Below are positions 12,059 through 24,413 of a DNA stretch of 64,000 bases, one piece after another. A program made the position numbers and the translations under genes. The DNA lies in the NCBI GenBank assembly GCA_017607445.1, contig JAEVHH010000004.1, positions 5,456,001 to 5,520,000 on the forward strand, read 5' to 3'. The notes under the pieces were generated by a model that saw only the letters and a list, made by a program, of their open reading frames with translations, did no database searches and was not told where the DNA came from. Positions within the stretch are counted from its first letter, which is position 1; each line of letters starts with the position of its first letter. The DNA is from Histoplasma ohiense (taxonomy: Eukaryota; Ascomycota; Eurotiomycetes; Onygenales; Ajellomycetaceae).

Positions 12059-13356
12059 GAACCCAACTTGAGCCAAAAAGAAAAAATACACTCGAGGGGA
12101 ATGTTGGCGTTTGTTTTCTTTTTTGTGGCTGCATGATTTACATTTTTTCTTTAGTTTAGACCATTTTTGTCTACTGCGGTTGCACTGTACAATATGTTCG
12201 TTTTATTAATTCGCTGCCACTTTTTCCCGGGGATTTTGCATATTTTGGCAATTTAATATTTCCCCACATTTTCACTTAGCTGCTTACAATATTTGCGGCT
12301 CCCCCTCCTTTTTTTTTTTTTTCTGAACTTGGACTGGGATGGGTGATTTGAACCTCGCTGGCAAAGTATCAATTAGGTATACCAGCAACTAAATTATAGC
12401 CTAGAATCACGTAGACATAATTAAAAATCCAAAAAAGAAAAAGGATACAATATTCTCATTCATCAATGTACAGTACTATATAAACAAACAGGTTGAACTC
12501 AAAAATATATCCAGTTAATGGAGCCTACCAGTCTTTTGATTATAAACTCTCATTACTATATCATCAGTGATAAAAAGCGTGCAAAAATTTGCCATATTGA
12601 TTCTTCTCGTGACAGAATATGCAGATGTATAGACAATGAGAAGTGATAAAAGAAAATTTTGAAAGAAAAAAAAAATTGTGCTGTAACTGTGATACGGCAT
12701 GAAATGCATTTGTTCTAAATAGGAAATTAACTTTTTTTAATCAAAAAAGCAAAACAAGAAGAAAGAAAAAAGAATAAGAAACAAAGACCCGCTTCATGAT
12801 TTGACTTGAGAAAAATTAAAGCCAGCAAGCAAACATATTTATATATAAATATATCCCAAAAATTTTTTCTCTGAACATTGGAAATGACGATCAATGCGGC
12901 TTAGGAAATTCATCGCGGAGAAAAATTGCATCATGAACAGGCTAGGGCCAGCTAGAGCGGATGAAGCGCAAAAACAAATGACATGGATGGAGGGGCGAAA
13001 TGCTAACAATTCATATCGTGAATATTGTGGTGTTCGGGGACGATCGTGAAGTACGTATATGTGGAATAGTAGGATCAGAGAGAAATTCCATGGTGATCCA
13101 TGTATGGATGATATCATTGATAAGTGGAGGGTCAGTATCTTGAGCAAAAAGCAAGTTTGCTGCATAAACCCCACACAATCAACGAAAAGACATCAATTGC
13201 TCTGATAAGAGCGAGAATCGTTCAGAAGGCAGCGTGAACAACGAAGAAAGAAAAAAGATGCAGGCGAACGAAAAACAACGGAAACGACAAGAGCCCCAAT
13301 ACATGAATCATACCCCAAACATAAATCCAGCTTATTGGCGGGTGTGATTATAGTTT
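12059..13356. other. Intergenic 3' flanks of MRPL7 and STE11
   Basis: About 1.3 kb between two convergent genes, AT-rich with several T and A runs. It must hold both 3' UTRs. No gene is seen. A tRNA-like GGTTCAAATC string near 12350 on the minus strand has no matching stems. Confidence 0.6.
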
Positions 13357-16351
13357 TCAAGGGATCGTCTGTGACAAGAATGAGCTGCTAAGCAATTCAT
13401 CCGCACTGGGGCGTTTCTCATGATTGATCTCAAACGTCATATCCAAGAACGCCATGGCCTCCTTGCTAGCATTTTCCGGCGGCGGCGGACGTGCCTGATT
13501 ACTGCCAATGGCAAAGATAGCCTGTAGCTGACTGCAGTCGGGGAACGGGTGGGCGCCAATGAACATCTCAACGACGAGACATCCCAGACTCCAGATGTCG
13601 GCTTTCTTCGTATGGGCCGTCTGTCGCACGACCTCGGGTGCCATCCAGTATACACTGCCTTGGAGAGAGGGGCGATGTATATGGCCGCCACCGCCTAGAT
13701 TGGCACCGCTTCCCAGCACGGTCGAAGCCTCAACGCGCTTGGAGATACCAAAGTCGGATATTTTAATGCCGCCCTTGTTATCGACAAGGACGTTGGCGCC
13801 CTTGATATCCCGGTGGATGATGTCGCGGCTGTGCAGGTACGAGAGGCCTGCTAAGATTTGACGGACGAAGTTCTTGATTAACGGCTCTTGGAAAGTGTTG
13901 TATTGTTTGAGCATCATTGCAATGGAGCCCCCAGGGACGTACTCGAGGAAAATATTGAGGTGTTGTTCATCAGTGGATGTCCCTAGATACTGCACAATGT
14001 TTGGATGTTGCAAGCCCTGGAGGAGGTCTATTTCGTGCTTGAGAGCGGTGACCATACTGTTCTTCCTTTGGTCGAACTCTGTTCCTTTGGTCGCGGATGG
14101 CAGCTCTACTTGCTTGACAGCCATAAGTTCTCCAGTGATGGAATGCAGAGCTAGGAAGACACTTCCAAATGATCCTTCACCAATTAGGGATCCTTTCATC
14201 CAGTTTTTGTTCCCGAAATTGTCGCCAGCCAGGAAAGCAGTCAACCCGTCATCCTGTTCCTCTCCATCCTCTGCAACTATGATGCTAAGGCGTTCATTGA
14301 TTGATCCAGCCCCGTCCGTGGCAGAGAGGCTAATTGTCTCGTCCAGGAAAGTCTGACGATCAGTCTCCCCAGGAGTGTGGTCAGAACCACTATCAAATGA
14401 AACATAGGATTTTCGGTTAGGTTCGATGGGAGATTCCTCTTGGAGGGGCTGAAGGGAAGATGCTATGGAATCGCGGAATGACGTCTGGGTTAAGTTGAAC
14501 TTGGAAACAGATAAGGGTCTCGCCGGCCTTGCAAGCCCATTATTTCCTGCTAACCAGGTGTCTGCAATACTAGGGATAGGTGGTGCATCTTTCAAACTAG
14601 AGGCGTAACTAAGGTTACTAACAACACTCAGTCGGCTTGCAGCACGGCTCATACGCTGTGATCTTCGCACGGATAAACGCATAGTCTTCTCAATATCTTC
14701 CTTCTGGTGGCTTGGGAAATACGACGTAAGTTCGTGAATAATCATTTCACTAGGCGGACGGGCACCGAAAAATGATCGCAATTTCGCGGACTGGTGTCGT
14801 TCCGAAGGGGTTGGTCTTTGGAACTCTTCTCTACTGCGGTCGGTGGCTGATAAGGGGGAGAGAGGTTGTCTGATGTTATGCCATGATTCACCGGTGAGCT
14901 TTTGGAGTTTAATCTGATTTCGCACATTGGTCCCGCTAAGAGCATTCAGATGGGCTGTTTGGCTTTCGTCAAGAGCAATCTGGGCAGCTCTTTGGAGTTC
15001 CTCCGGCTCTGGTTCTCCAGCATGGATTTTCCTCAAAATCAGGCGGCCACGTTCCGATCTATGGAGGCCGTCGCATATCTTCAGTAGCTCCGAATCAGTC
15101 AAGCGACGACAGTTGCTTGGGTTAGGATCCAGGCCGTCGAGGACATAAAAACAATAGTTTCTATAGTGGGACTCGGGAAGCAGAAGTTTTCTTAGAACGC
15201 AAATGAAAATATCCTCGGGGGTTTTACAATGCTTTATATTCAAGACTTTCGTCTGACCGCCGGAATGTATTACTCGGATAACAGGTGAATTAGGTGGAAG
15301 TGAGCTCATGGTAATTCCATCCATGCTGGGGTTTTGTCTGATGTGCATGACCGTTCTGGCAGTTTGCGGAACTTCACCTGGAGTTACTGGATAGCGCCCT
15401 GAGTTAGAAGATGTGCAATTAGAATAATAGTTGAAGGAATTCGAACCTTGTTCCCTCCGTGAATTTTCCATCGGACTAACACCTGGATATCGATATGACC
15501 GCAGGCCACGGTCGGAATCTGCTGGAGGAGAGGAAGGCCTTGATGACGTTCTCCCTGATGTTGTATAACTTGTGTTGTAGCCCGTGAGCGATGGAAGATC
15601 GACCTGTCGAGACCATCGACGGTTCCCCGCAGCCTGTTGTCGAGAATTTGCTGGGCGGGGAGATTCGGAGGAAGGGGGTGTGTATTGGGCAGAATCAAGG
15701 GCAGCCAACGAAGCCTGAACATAATATTTTGATGAGCAAAAGAACTAGTTATTAGGACTCGCAAAACGTCTTACCCTATTCCGCTTTTTGCGATTCGATA
15801 CGTTCTTGTTCCTGAGTTGTTTGATGGCCACGAAAATCCGCACTCGGTCTCCGATTTTCTTGATCCCCATTTCCTGTAGAATCTTCTGATCGCAGTCAAG
15901 AAGATTATCCCCATTAAAGTGATTCGCTAGAGGTTCAAATGTGTCAGCAGACGAATGATGGCGTCATGGATCTAGAGTATGTTGTTTAATCTGAAGGTAA
16001 CAAAAAAGTATCCCATACCTTTGAACAGCGCTTCATACTGTCCACACCGTATGCTATGTAGCCAATCTATCACCTGCTTCTCATCCCAGGACCTATGTAG
16101 AAACTTGTCAGTCTTGATCACAAGTAGGCCCCGCCGATTGAATCATGAACCCACCGAACAGAGTCCAGCCCGTCATAACCGTCTGAGAATTCGGACTCTG
16201 TCGGGCTAGAGAATGGGCCATCGCGAGTAGCCGTGGGGAGACCCGATTTGTGGGACGGTAAAGACATATAGGGGGTGGATATAGATGACGGTAGTTGAGA
16301 TGGAGTGTGTAATGGCAATCCGGCAGAGTATTGGGGTTGGGAGCTCAACAT
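13357..16351 (-). CDS. STE11: MAP kinase kinase kinase Ste11/SteC
   Basis: MAPKKK of the pheromone/filamentation cascade that phosphorylates a Ste7-type MAPKK. Exons are 16351-16155, 16092-16019, 15926-15775 and 15714-13357, giving 926 aa. A SAM domain covers about residues 65-135 (SWDEKQVIDWLHSI to RIFVAIKQLRNK), the part that binds the Ste50 adaptor. A Ras-binding-like domain follows at about 280-375 (IRVIHSGGQTKVLNI). The kinase domain runs from about 645 to the end, with the glycine loop GEGSFGSV, the catalytic Lys in MAVKQVELP, HRDIKGANVLV and DFG (ISDFGISKR). Four exons are needed to complete the SAM domain; their phases all agree. The low-complexity centre, rich in Ser and Arg, is typical of the family. 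About 5 kb without another gene lies upstream of the start. Confidence 0.96.
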
Positions 16352-19300
16352 CGTTTCGCGCCCAGGGCTTTTAACAGACCCACGAATTCAGGATGAAGGT
16401 ATTGTAGTTAAATCGAGGCTGTCAACGCCAGCTTAGAGTACAACGAGTAGTATACGGTTGGTTTGTGGCGCACATTCGCTTGTGGTTGGGGAAATACTTT
16501 GACGAAAGTTCTCATCGGACAAGGAGAGTTGGTGGAGATAACAGCCCAGCTCAGAGGAAACTGGAGATACCGATTAATGTTTGGATCACAAACAGACCTC
16601 TTTTGTCACCGGATATGAAATCAAAGGGACATACATACCTTCCACAAAAATCAAGTACGATCGTTTTCCAAGAGAAGAGTAACTGAATCGATATGCTCAA
16701 AGATTTGTTGACATGATCTGGGGATACGCTTTTTATTAAACGGCCACGGCTAGACACTTCAGAATGTAACAGGGGAAGACTTTGGTACTGTGTATTGTCG
16801 AACTGGGGGTAATGAGTTGAAGTTTCAAAACCAGGAAGACGTGCCCGGGAAAGGCACAAATGTCGGAGAGGGTTCGATCGAGGCGAAGTGGAGGCCTGTA
16901 GAGCTGGCGGGGCGTGCGGAGTTGAATAACGAACGGACCGTGAAGGCGACACCGCTGGAAACACCACCAGTGACAAACAGCAACAGCAGCAACAACGACA
17001 ACCTCAGGCGGAGCAACACTATGAAATCCCCTTCACGAAGAGAAAAAGTCGCAAAAGCTGCAAGCGCATGAAAACGCTACAGACGAGGTTGAGGGAGTGG
17101 GTGAGGTTTGAACCTTGGAGGCCCAGCGAAAGGTAAAACAAAGATCGGCGGCTATGGGCCCTGATTGGCTCTGGCCGCAACTCGAAACATGCGGCGGCGC
17201 AAGATCTGTGACAAGCCGTCGCTGGCCTGAGAACGTGGATTGGCGGACGGCTGAGGAGAGGAGGAGGGCGAGAAGGGCGAGACGGAGGTGAAGGAGGAGA
17301 AGGTGAGACGCTTCGATCCAGACTGGCTTGGCTGGCGAGGACGCTGGCGAGGACGCTCCTCGATGGTTGATTCTATTTAAATAAAAACAATAGGAATAAC
17401 AACACCCTCGTCTTCCAGGTTGCATGCTCGTCCCTAACAAGCTACTTGTCAGTGTGCCCTTGCTGTCGCCCACAATGCATTGATCGATTCCTCTTTATAT
17501 GCAGCATTGGGCTGGGGTTTTTCTCCAACAACGGACGTTTATTTTTGTAAAATCATAAGAATACGAAACCCCAACTCTTCAGAGAATGGGGGGACTGACT
17601 CTAACTAACTTTTAGCTAACAACCATTCGTTTAATCCCCAACAGGGGCGTTTCTGGCAAACAAGACCCCTTGAATCTGGTGGGTTAAAACTCGTCATGGC
17701 TTTCTAAACATGGGACTTCACCAACATTCGTGATGACAGCATAACGCAGTAAAACATGAGGGATGAAGGGCTATGGCCCGCCGCATGTGTTTCTGCGTCG
17801 CCTCTTGTTTCATTTCTCAGCTCCATCTCGAGTTGCAGCCTTGCCTCTCTGGCGGTGGCCCTCATCAAACAACCTCCACCGGACTCGGAGCGCAGGAAAC
17901 AACAACGACGACGACAATAATCATAACCCCCCTTTCTTTAATCCCCCTCTCTCTTGGCAGCCTAAATAGTGGTCTCATGTTGATGGTGGGAACCCTTGCT
18001 GTTCCAAGATCTGGCCATTACGAATTTCTGGAATCTGGATTGAGCTGGTTGAACGAGGGTTAGAAATTTCCAGAAATGTTTGGAACTACTGGATCTTTCA
18101 TTCATACTATAGTGGAGAATCTACGCTTGCATTCGTGCTTTACCCATGATGTCTACGCTGTAACGGGTGGTACCCCATCCAAGCATTCCTCGAAGACACC
18201 AACGACAAACGTCGAAAGGTGGGGCTTGGGTTTCGCGCTGTCATCACGCAACTACTGCATACAGCCGTCGGTACAGGCAAAGGGGCACGATCCTTGCAAT
18301 GTGCCCGCGTTAGGAATACCTCGATATCTTCCTCGTTTGTATCTCCATGCTGTAATATGAACCCGGACAAGGAAAGGTTTGTTGTACTGTGTTGTGGTCT
18401 GCACAATGAGCGAGACATTTTCAAATCGAAAACACCATTTTATATGCCCACTGCTTGACGAAATGCAAGCACCCTCCGCCCCTCCTGTCGTAGTGTTAAA
18501 AGCACCTACCTTTTGTATGCCTCAAAAAGGCCCTTGATTCCCTTTCTCCGTATTGTGTAGATCTCTAGCCTGACAACGTGTTGGTAAATGATAGATGGGA
18601 CAGCAAGGGCGACAGTTGATTTACAAATATTCAGTTAGAAGCACTGCTCACAAGACTCTGGCACATCCAGAGGTGGAGGTTACATTGGGACACCGATATT
18701 TAGAAGCCCGGAGGCACAACTACACATGAGATGAGGCGTTTCTTCAGTTATCTGGCATCTGTGGTCCTGGTAAGCTCACATACTGCAAGATGTAACACAC
18801 CAGGGCTGTTGATGATTTTGCTCCGTAAGATTTCCCCAGCTTATCAGACTTCTATATATGGGGAGGGATTTCACATATTCAAGGACCATGATGAGTACGA
18901 TCTCAAAGAACTCATTGAATGCCACGGATGATTTGGCCCGCGCCCTTTTTTCCTGTCGAGAGATAGCTGGTGAACACAGGTGAAGAAATTCTGTTATGAA
19001 TTATGGAAAAACACCCCTGCTCATACTATGAAACCATCTCATCAGACAGGCCTGCGGGAGATTTGCTCTCCGGATAGAAAAGCTTGATATCCATGTCAAC
19101 TCTTGGAGGATAGGTGGTTCCACCAAACGTAATCGCTGATGCATTAGGCTCCTAGACATCCTCATCCCCTCCCTCCCGCTGGTGTTACATGCTCCATGAG
19201 AGATAACAATGTTGCCATCATAATTCTCTTCATGTCTGAGAGAGAAAGTTGTTGCACTGTGGCCCTCTGAGTTGAGGAAGGTAAGCTAGAGTGAAGGCCG

Positions 19301-19914
19301 TGAAACCGATAATTCTGAAAATGCTTCCTTTGCAAGCCGCTCTGACATATGATTTGGTCGCAGGAGGCGCGCCAGAAGTTGCAAGGTAGACGGGGGACTA
19401 AAGTCCCCAGCCATGGCCCGTCATTAACGTTAGGTGCCAATCCGTACGGGGATGCAACCTGCCTTCGCTTACGTGACACCTCCGCAAGCTGAAGAAGCAA
19501 ATGACAACAAACGAACGAAATGGCTCATTCATATCTGTGGATTTGAATCAAACGGCTTGATCAATTTGGATCAGTGAATCAGTCGCAGAGCGGGTTGTAC
19601 ATACCTGAAACCTGGTTTTCCTTTTATTCCCGGATATACTGTACATAGTTCCTTCATCAATCCGACCGGGAGCTAATGCGTGCTGTCGGATCGGAGTTGC
19701 TGTGCCACCGCTCATCCCCGTGTGGAGCTGCTGCTGGCATTTGCCTTCTCCTTTGTGTTTCAGCGTATCCAGAAATAGAGCCGTTTCGAAAAGGCTGCAT
19801 AGTGCCGATCATGTGTCTGTACCAGGCATGTGTTTGTCGGATGAGACAACAATTGAGTAAATCGTATCTTCTTCAGCCACGAGGAGCGGTGAGATTGATG
19901 AATGGTATTTTTGG

Positions 19915-19950
19915 CTTTTCTTTTCTTTTCTTTTCTTTTCTTTTTTTTTT
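19915..19950. repeat. (TTTTC)n / poly-T microsatellite
   Basis: Five TTTTC units followed by a run of T in the gene-poor interval. Confidence 0.85.
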
Positions 19951-20441
19951 CGGCTTTTTGACTTTTTCTTCTGTTTTCGCTTGAAGAGGAAATAAGCTGT
20001 CTTTGTTCCTCGTCTCTTCACTGTTATTTATATAAATTATTTATTTACCTTGTGGGTTTGTGTTTTGCTCCTGTTGTTTATTTGTTTTCCCCAATTGCTT
20101 TAGTTCCACGTCAGATTTCTATCAGAACCAGCAGCGGAAAAATCCAGCTCACACACATACTTAGCTGGTCATGGAAAATGGAAAAAAAATCGGAGATCTC
20201 CTATCATTTTGCCAGAAATTGAATTTAAGCTTGGATTTGTGTTCCAAGGAGTTTTACTCTCTATACGTCCGGGATTTTCATCATCTGAACATCACGGTTA
20301 GGATTTTGCAAGAAAGGGCGCGCCGTAGACACACTTATTATTTGTATGGGCAACTGATCGGAACTTTATCTCATATACCGCTCCGATTTTAGTGAAACAT
20401 TGGGCCGTCATCTGACATTGAAACAAGTAATGACATTGACA

Positions 20442-20482
20442 CGTCGTCGTCGTCATCACCATCATCATCATCATCATCATCG
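20442..20482. repeat. CGT then CAT trinucleotide microsatellite
   Basis: Four CGT units followed by about nine CAT units, one of them interrupted, in non-coding DNA. Confidence 0.85.
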
Positions 20483-21155
20483 GAATATTTCTGCAGCCTT
20501 GACAAACATATTGCCGTGTAGAGGAACGTAGTGTGCCGTGCATTGAAATCATGGAGCAATGGGAATCAAAGGGAAGATCCTCATGCATTACGTCAAGAGA
20601 AGTAAAGAACCCCGCTGGGGACACATTCGAGATCTTGAGCTTACTTACATGGATGTTGATACTCGTATGTGCCCGATTGAAGTATCCACAGTATCAGAAC
20701 GATTGGATACCTATCTGAAAGAATCCGGTTCGACAATTCGTGGCATTTACAAAGCATTCAAAGTTAACTATCGTACAAGAGGCACTCTTGATCCGCAAGA
20801 TAATGCAATGTTGCGAGAGGAACCTGAGGGCTCGGCTTCGGCCCATGAAGTCAGCGCGCGTATTCCAATGCAGCAGGAAAACAAGCTTCTGGATATCAAT
20901 TATCCCTGCGGCAGCATCGCGAGTATGGACAGAGCGGGTTAGCGCGGCCGCAGGCGTCAAACTCGAAGCAGCTAGTCACCTGGCGAATCCTTGCTGCGAT
21001 CTTCGCCATTTATATTCAAGGGAAGCTGCACAACCGCTTGGTGGCGAACTCTCTGTATTTCTACCATATCGACGATTAGATTGCCTTCAAATATCCTTTT
21101 GCCTCCCGGCTTGGCAATAGAATTAAATGGGTCATCTCGAGACATTGAGGATGTG

Positions 21156-21191
21156 ATCCTCATGTCTATCCTCATGTCTATCCTCATGTCT
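21156..21191. repeat. Three tandem copies of a 12-bp unit
   Basis: The unit ATCCTCATGTCT occurs three times without change, followed by a partial fourth copy with one substitution. It lies just upstream of the decayed aldo-keto reductase. Confidence 0.9.
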
Positions 21192-21290
21192 ACCCTCAAT
21201 CGGAAATACTCAAGACTTGTCTAAGTGGTCGGCTGCGCGCTCTTCTAGGTCCGGGCTATCCTGGAGATAAGATGGACGTGCTGTTACACC

Positions 21291-22343
21291 AAAGTCGGAT
21301 ATGTCCAGTTAGGGAGTTCCGGGCTTCGGGTTTCTTCTCCCATCCTTGGTGGCATGAGCATTGGTCATAGGGAATGGCAGGATTGGGTCGTGGAGGAAGA
21401 GGAAGGGCTGGAGGTGTTCCAAAGCAGGATGGGATAGAGGTAAGAAAAGTAGCCAAGAAAGGACATTGAAGGCTTCCATGACTGAGAAAACCAATAGGGG
21501 TCTCCACCTGGGACACCCCCAACGTCTATTCCAGTGGCATAAGCGAGGAGATTATTGGGAAAGCAATAAAACAAGGATGATGTTAACCTAGGAGGTAAGC
21601 TCAGAAAAACTGTCTTGTTCCTCCCACCATTTCCTTAGATGTATTTTTATCCTTCTTGTCTTAACTCCTGAGGGTTGCACAGGTTTGTCGCAGACGGCTA
21701 TTTTCCATGCCGTTGACTGCTCTCTCCGGCGTCTTGGAATCACCTATATTGACCTCTTCCAAATTCATAGATAAGACCCCTCCGCCCCACCCAAAGAGAC
21801 CATGAAGGCAATTCATGACCTCGTTCAAGCTGGGAAGGTCCGCTACATTGGCGGAAGTTCCATGTGGACGTACCAATTCGTCCGCATGCAATTCATTGCC
21901 GAGAAGAACGGTTAGACGAAATTCGTAAGCGTGCAGAATTCGTACAACCTCTGTGTTAGGAGGAGAGAGAGATGATCAGGTTTTGTAAAGAGACTAGGTT
22001 CGGGCTAATCCCATATGGGTCTTTGTTTTCCGGTCTATTATAAAAACCAACACAAGTCGAATCCGGCAGGTCAAAACAAACTCTTGCTATGGTTGGCTGG
22101 CTTACAGAGGCGGGCCAAACTATCATCGAACGGGCTGAAGAGGTGGTCGAGAGGAAGGGATGGGAGGTGAGTCAGGCTGCGCTAGCGTGGGTAAGGGGCA
22201 AACGGTGTGATTCCATAGTCGGCATGGCCAAGGCTGAAAGACTTGACGATGCCTGCGCCGTGCGGGAGATGAGGTTGACGGCCGATGAGATGAAGTATTT
22301 GGAGTCACGGTACGTCCCGAAGAGCATCAGGGGACCCTTCTAA
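21291..22343 (+). pseudogene. Decayed aldo-keto reductase
   Basis: Translated pieces in order match a fungal aldo-keto reductase of the versicolorin/YakC-like type. The N-terminal strand reads YVQLGSSGLRVSSPILGG. Next come TWDTPNVYSSGISEEIIGKA (about 21499-21560), YIDLFQIHR, KVRYIGGSSMWTYQFVRMQF and MIRFCKETRFGLIPYGSL. The C-terminal part, 22089-22343, includes SQAALAWVRGKRCDSIVGMA and ends EMKYLESRYVPKSIRG. The pieces do not form one frame. There is a frameshift near 21420, stops at 21772 and 21913 (the second where the family has Trp), a further frameshift near 21970 and a stop at 22041. No start codon lies in frame at the beginning. Introns could explain at most some of these breaks. It sits directly upstream of an intact Zn2Cys6 regulator. 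Confidence 0.88.
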
Positions 22344-22705
22344 AGTCGAAGTGATGAAGCGATACTCAGGGTACGAACAATCTGTATGGTATGGCCTGAT
22401 ACCATAATGAATCGCACACAACGATAAGCTTGACAAAAGAAAACCAATAACACATTGTGTTGAAGCAGATGCCCTTCGCTCGCGCATGTTCTTCTTGTGT
22501 GGAGAAATAAGGGTCCAAACGCAATTATTAATCCAACGCCCTAGCACTAACTAACTGCAGGCTAGTTGTAACTGAGACGGAATAATAAGGTTTGTAGGGT
22601 TCACACTCAACGGGCGGGTTGACAAACGTGGTCAGAAGTTAACTACCATCACCGATAAACTGCTCTCCTGATGGATCCGACTTTCCAGTAGTAGTGTTTC
22701 CAGCT
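22344..22705. promoter_or_regulatory. Upstream region of the Zn2Cys6 gene
   Basis: 362 bp between the pseudogene and the start codon of the regulator. No ORF or motif stands out. The promoter role is inferred from position. Confidence 0.45.
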
Positions 22706-23725
22706 ATGCCATTCCCAAGTCATGGCTGCCGCACCTGCAAGCTGCGGCGCGTGAAGGTGAGGGGGTTTCGAGAACGTGGTTTGATCTGGCGAGCGGAGCA
22801 ACTAATGGATGGTCCGGTACGGCTAGTGCGATGAGACCCGCCCGACATGCAATCGATGTCGAAAGGCTAACCTCACATGCGACAACGTTGAAGATAGCAA
22901 TTTTATCTTCTTAAACGAAAACGAGTTCGCAGTCGGTCGCCAAAAGCGTCCTCGAGGACCTAATGTGCGTGGACAGCGGAGTCAAAAGACGGACCGCCGG
23001 CCCGAATCCTCGGAGACACTGGTCCAGCATCCCGAGCCACGGAACAGCGTGTCACAAACTCTGGGTACTCCCATAGAAGAACAAGCCTTGAACTACTACT
23101 ACCACAACTATCTGGAGATGGAGCACCTTTTACCTGATCTTGCGGATAGCCATCTGAAATATGTCGCGGCCGGTCGCTGCTTCGCCGAACCTCACTCTAT
23201 CCTCAGTCTTGCGATATTCGCAGTATCGCACGTTACGTTTGGACGCGCACGGAAATGCCAGACATCCTTGACTGCAGGAACCAAACATTACTCAAAAGCC
23301 CTTGTGAAAACGAATCTCGCGTTGCAAAACGCAAGTCATGTGACAGATGACGAGGTCCTCCAGGCTATAATGCTTTTAAGCTTTTATGAGAACTCCGTAG
23401 TGGACAAAGGTTCAATACCTGATTCCAGTCAAGCCATCCAAACGTGGGCCTCACGTAACTTTGCTCACCATGACGGAGCATTGGCCGTGCTCAAGCTGCG
23501 CCGGCAAGCACGTCAACGGACCAATCGTGCGCTTGGTCTGGATAAATTGGTCCGACGACAGCTCATGAGATCATTACTCTTACGGAGCAACCCTTTGCCA
23601 CCCTGGCTCGAAGATGGATTCGAGTATGGAGAACGTGGCTTTGCGCTCGAGCTTGACACTTGCCTGGTGGAAGTCGCGAAGATACGGCACCGAGCAAAAG
23701 TCTTATTTGCTGATTCAGCAAGCAA

Positions 23726-23759
<34 letters not shown>

Positions 23760-24413
23760 GAGGGAGAATGCGGCCAAGAGGCCCTGCTTCATATTCTTTT
23801 GGAAGAAGCTTTCGCGGTGGATACGAAGTTGCTTCGCTGGACAGATAATACACCCCTTGAAAACTGGTATACCACCCATACAGTTAAGAACTACGGGGGC
23901 GCGGAGATCCACAGCAGGGTTTTTAGCAGCACTGTCCACGTATACCCTACGGTTGGGCATGCCGGCATGTGGAATCGCTATCGCGCACTCCGCCTTGCCG
24001 TCAGCGATATCGTGCTTCAGACGTTGTCCGTCCTAGACGGGTTAACGAATCCAGACGACACAACCGAGACTCTGTTAGATGCTGTGACGTTGACGATCGA
24101 ACAGCTCTCAAATGATATCTGTGCCAGCGTCCCATACATGTTAGGGTTAGTTGGGACTGGTTGCAGCCTTGGCGATGACGTTATTATCGCAGACCCTCCT
24201 GCTCCATCCAAGAGAACTGTAAAAGCTACTACAGCAGGGCTTCTTTGTTGGCCGCTAGCAACAGCGGCAATGATGTCCGGGATGCCTGAAAAAAATCAAC
24301 AGTATCTGAAGAAATGTCTACTTGAGGTAAGCGAGATGGTCGACGATGGCGTGCTTGATAGGCTTGCAGTGTTTTTCCCACAACTGTCCAAACCTTCCTC
24401 ATATGCACGTTAG
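22706..24413 (+). CDS. Zn2Cys6 fungal transcription factor
   Basis: Sequence-specific nuclear regulator. Exons are 22706-22756 and 22827-24413, giving 545 aa. The N-terminal zinc cluster has Cys at residues 8, 11, 18, 25, 28 and 35 (C-x2-C-x6-C-x6-C-x2-C-x6-C), with the basic stretch KLRRVK between the second and third. The single 70-nt intron falls immediately before the third Cys, so an ORF search misses the first exon and the DNA-binding domain. A short basic linker follows (RQKRPRG). The rest is a helical regulatory region of the fungal-specific factor type, probably the PF11951-like group. A run of ten Ser near residue 325 is encoded by a TCA microsatellite. The frame is intact to the stop, unlike the neighbouring reductase. 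The target genes are unknown; a local pathway role is only suggested by context. Confidence 0.9.
23730..23759 (+). repeat. (TCA)10 microsatellite inside a coding region
   Basis: Ten identical TCA codons give a Ser10 run in the Zn2Cys6 factor. Length changes by whole units would keep the frame. Confidence 0.95.

Larger units (their letters stand above)
16352..21290. other. Long gene-poor interval upstream of STE11
   Basis: About 4.9 kb with no ORF I can assign to a family. The longest frames (16551-16976 and 17033-17473, minus; 20559-20942, plus) look like chance frames, being Ser/Arg/Leu-rich without domains. A 12-base direct duplication (GCTGGCGAGGAC) lies at about 17332-17355. Microsatellites are listed separately. 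The part nearest 16352 must carry the STE11 promoter and leader. Several short ATG frames there could act as upstream ORFs. Confidence 0.5.

Noticed and set aside
12340..12420. tRNA-like GGTTCAAATC on the minus strand
   Set aside because: The flanking bases do not form a T stem, and no D or anticodon arm can be drawn.
20442..20482. CRISPR or satellite array
   Set aside because: Simple trinucleotide microsatellite; no spacers, and the organism is a fungus.
20940..21230. Possible eroded membrane-protein fragment upstream of the reductase relic
   Set aside because: A frame reading WRILAAIFAIYIQGKLHN then a stop is suggestive, but I cannot tie it to any family.
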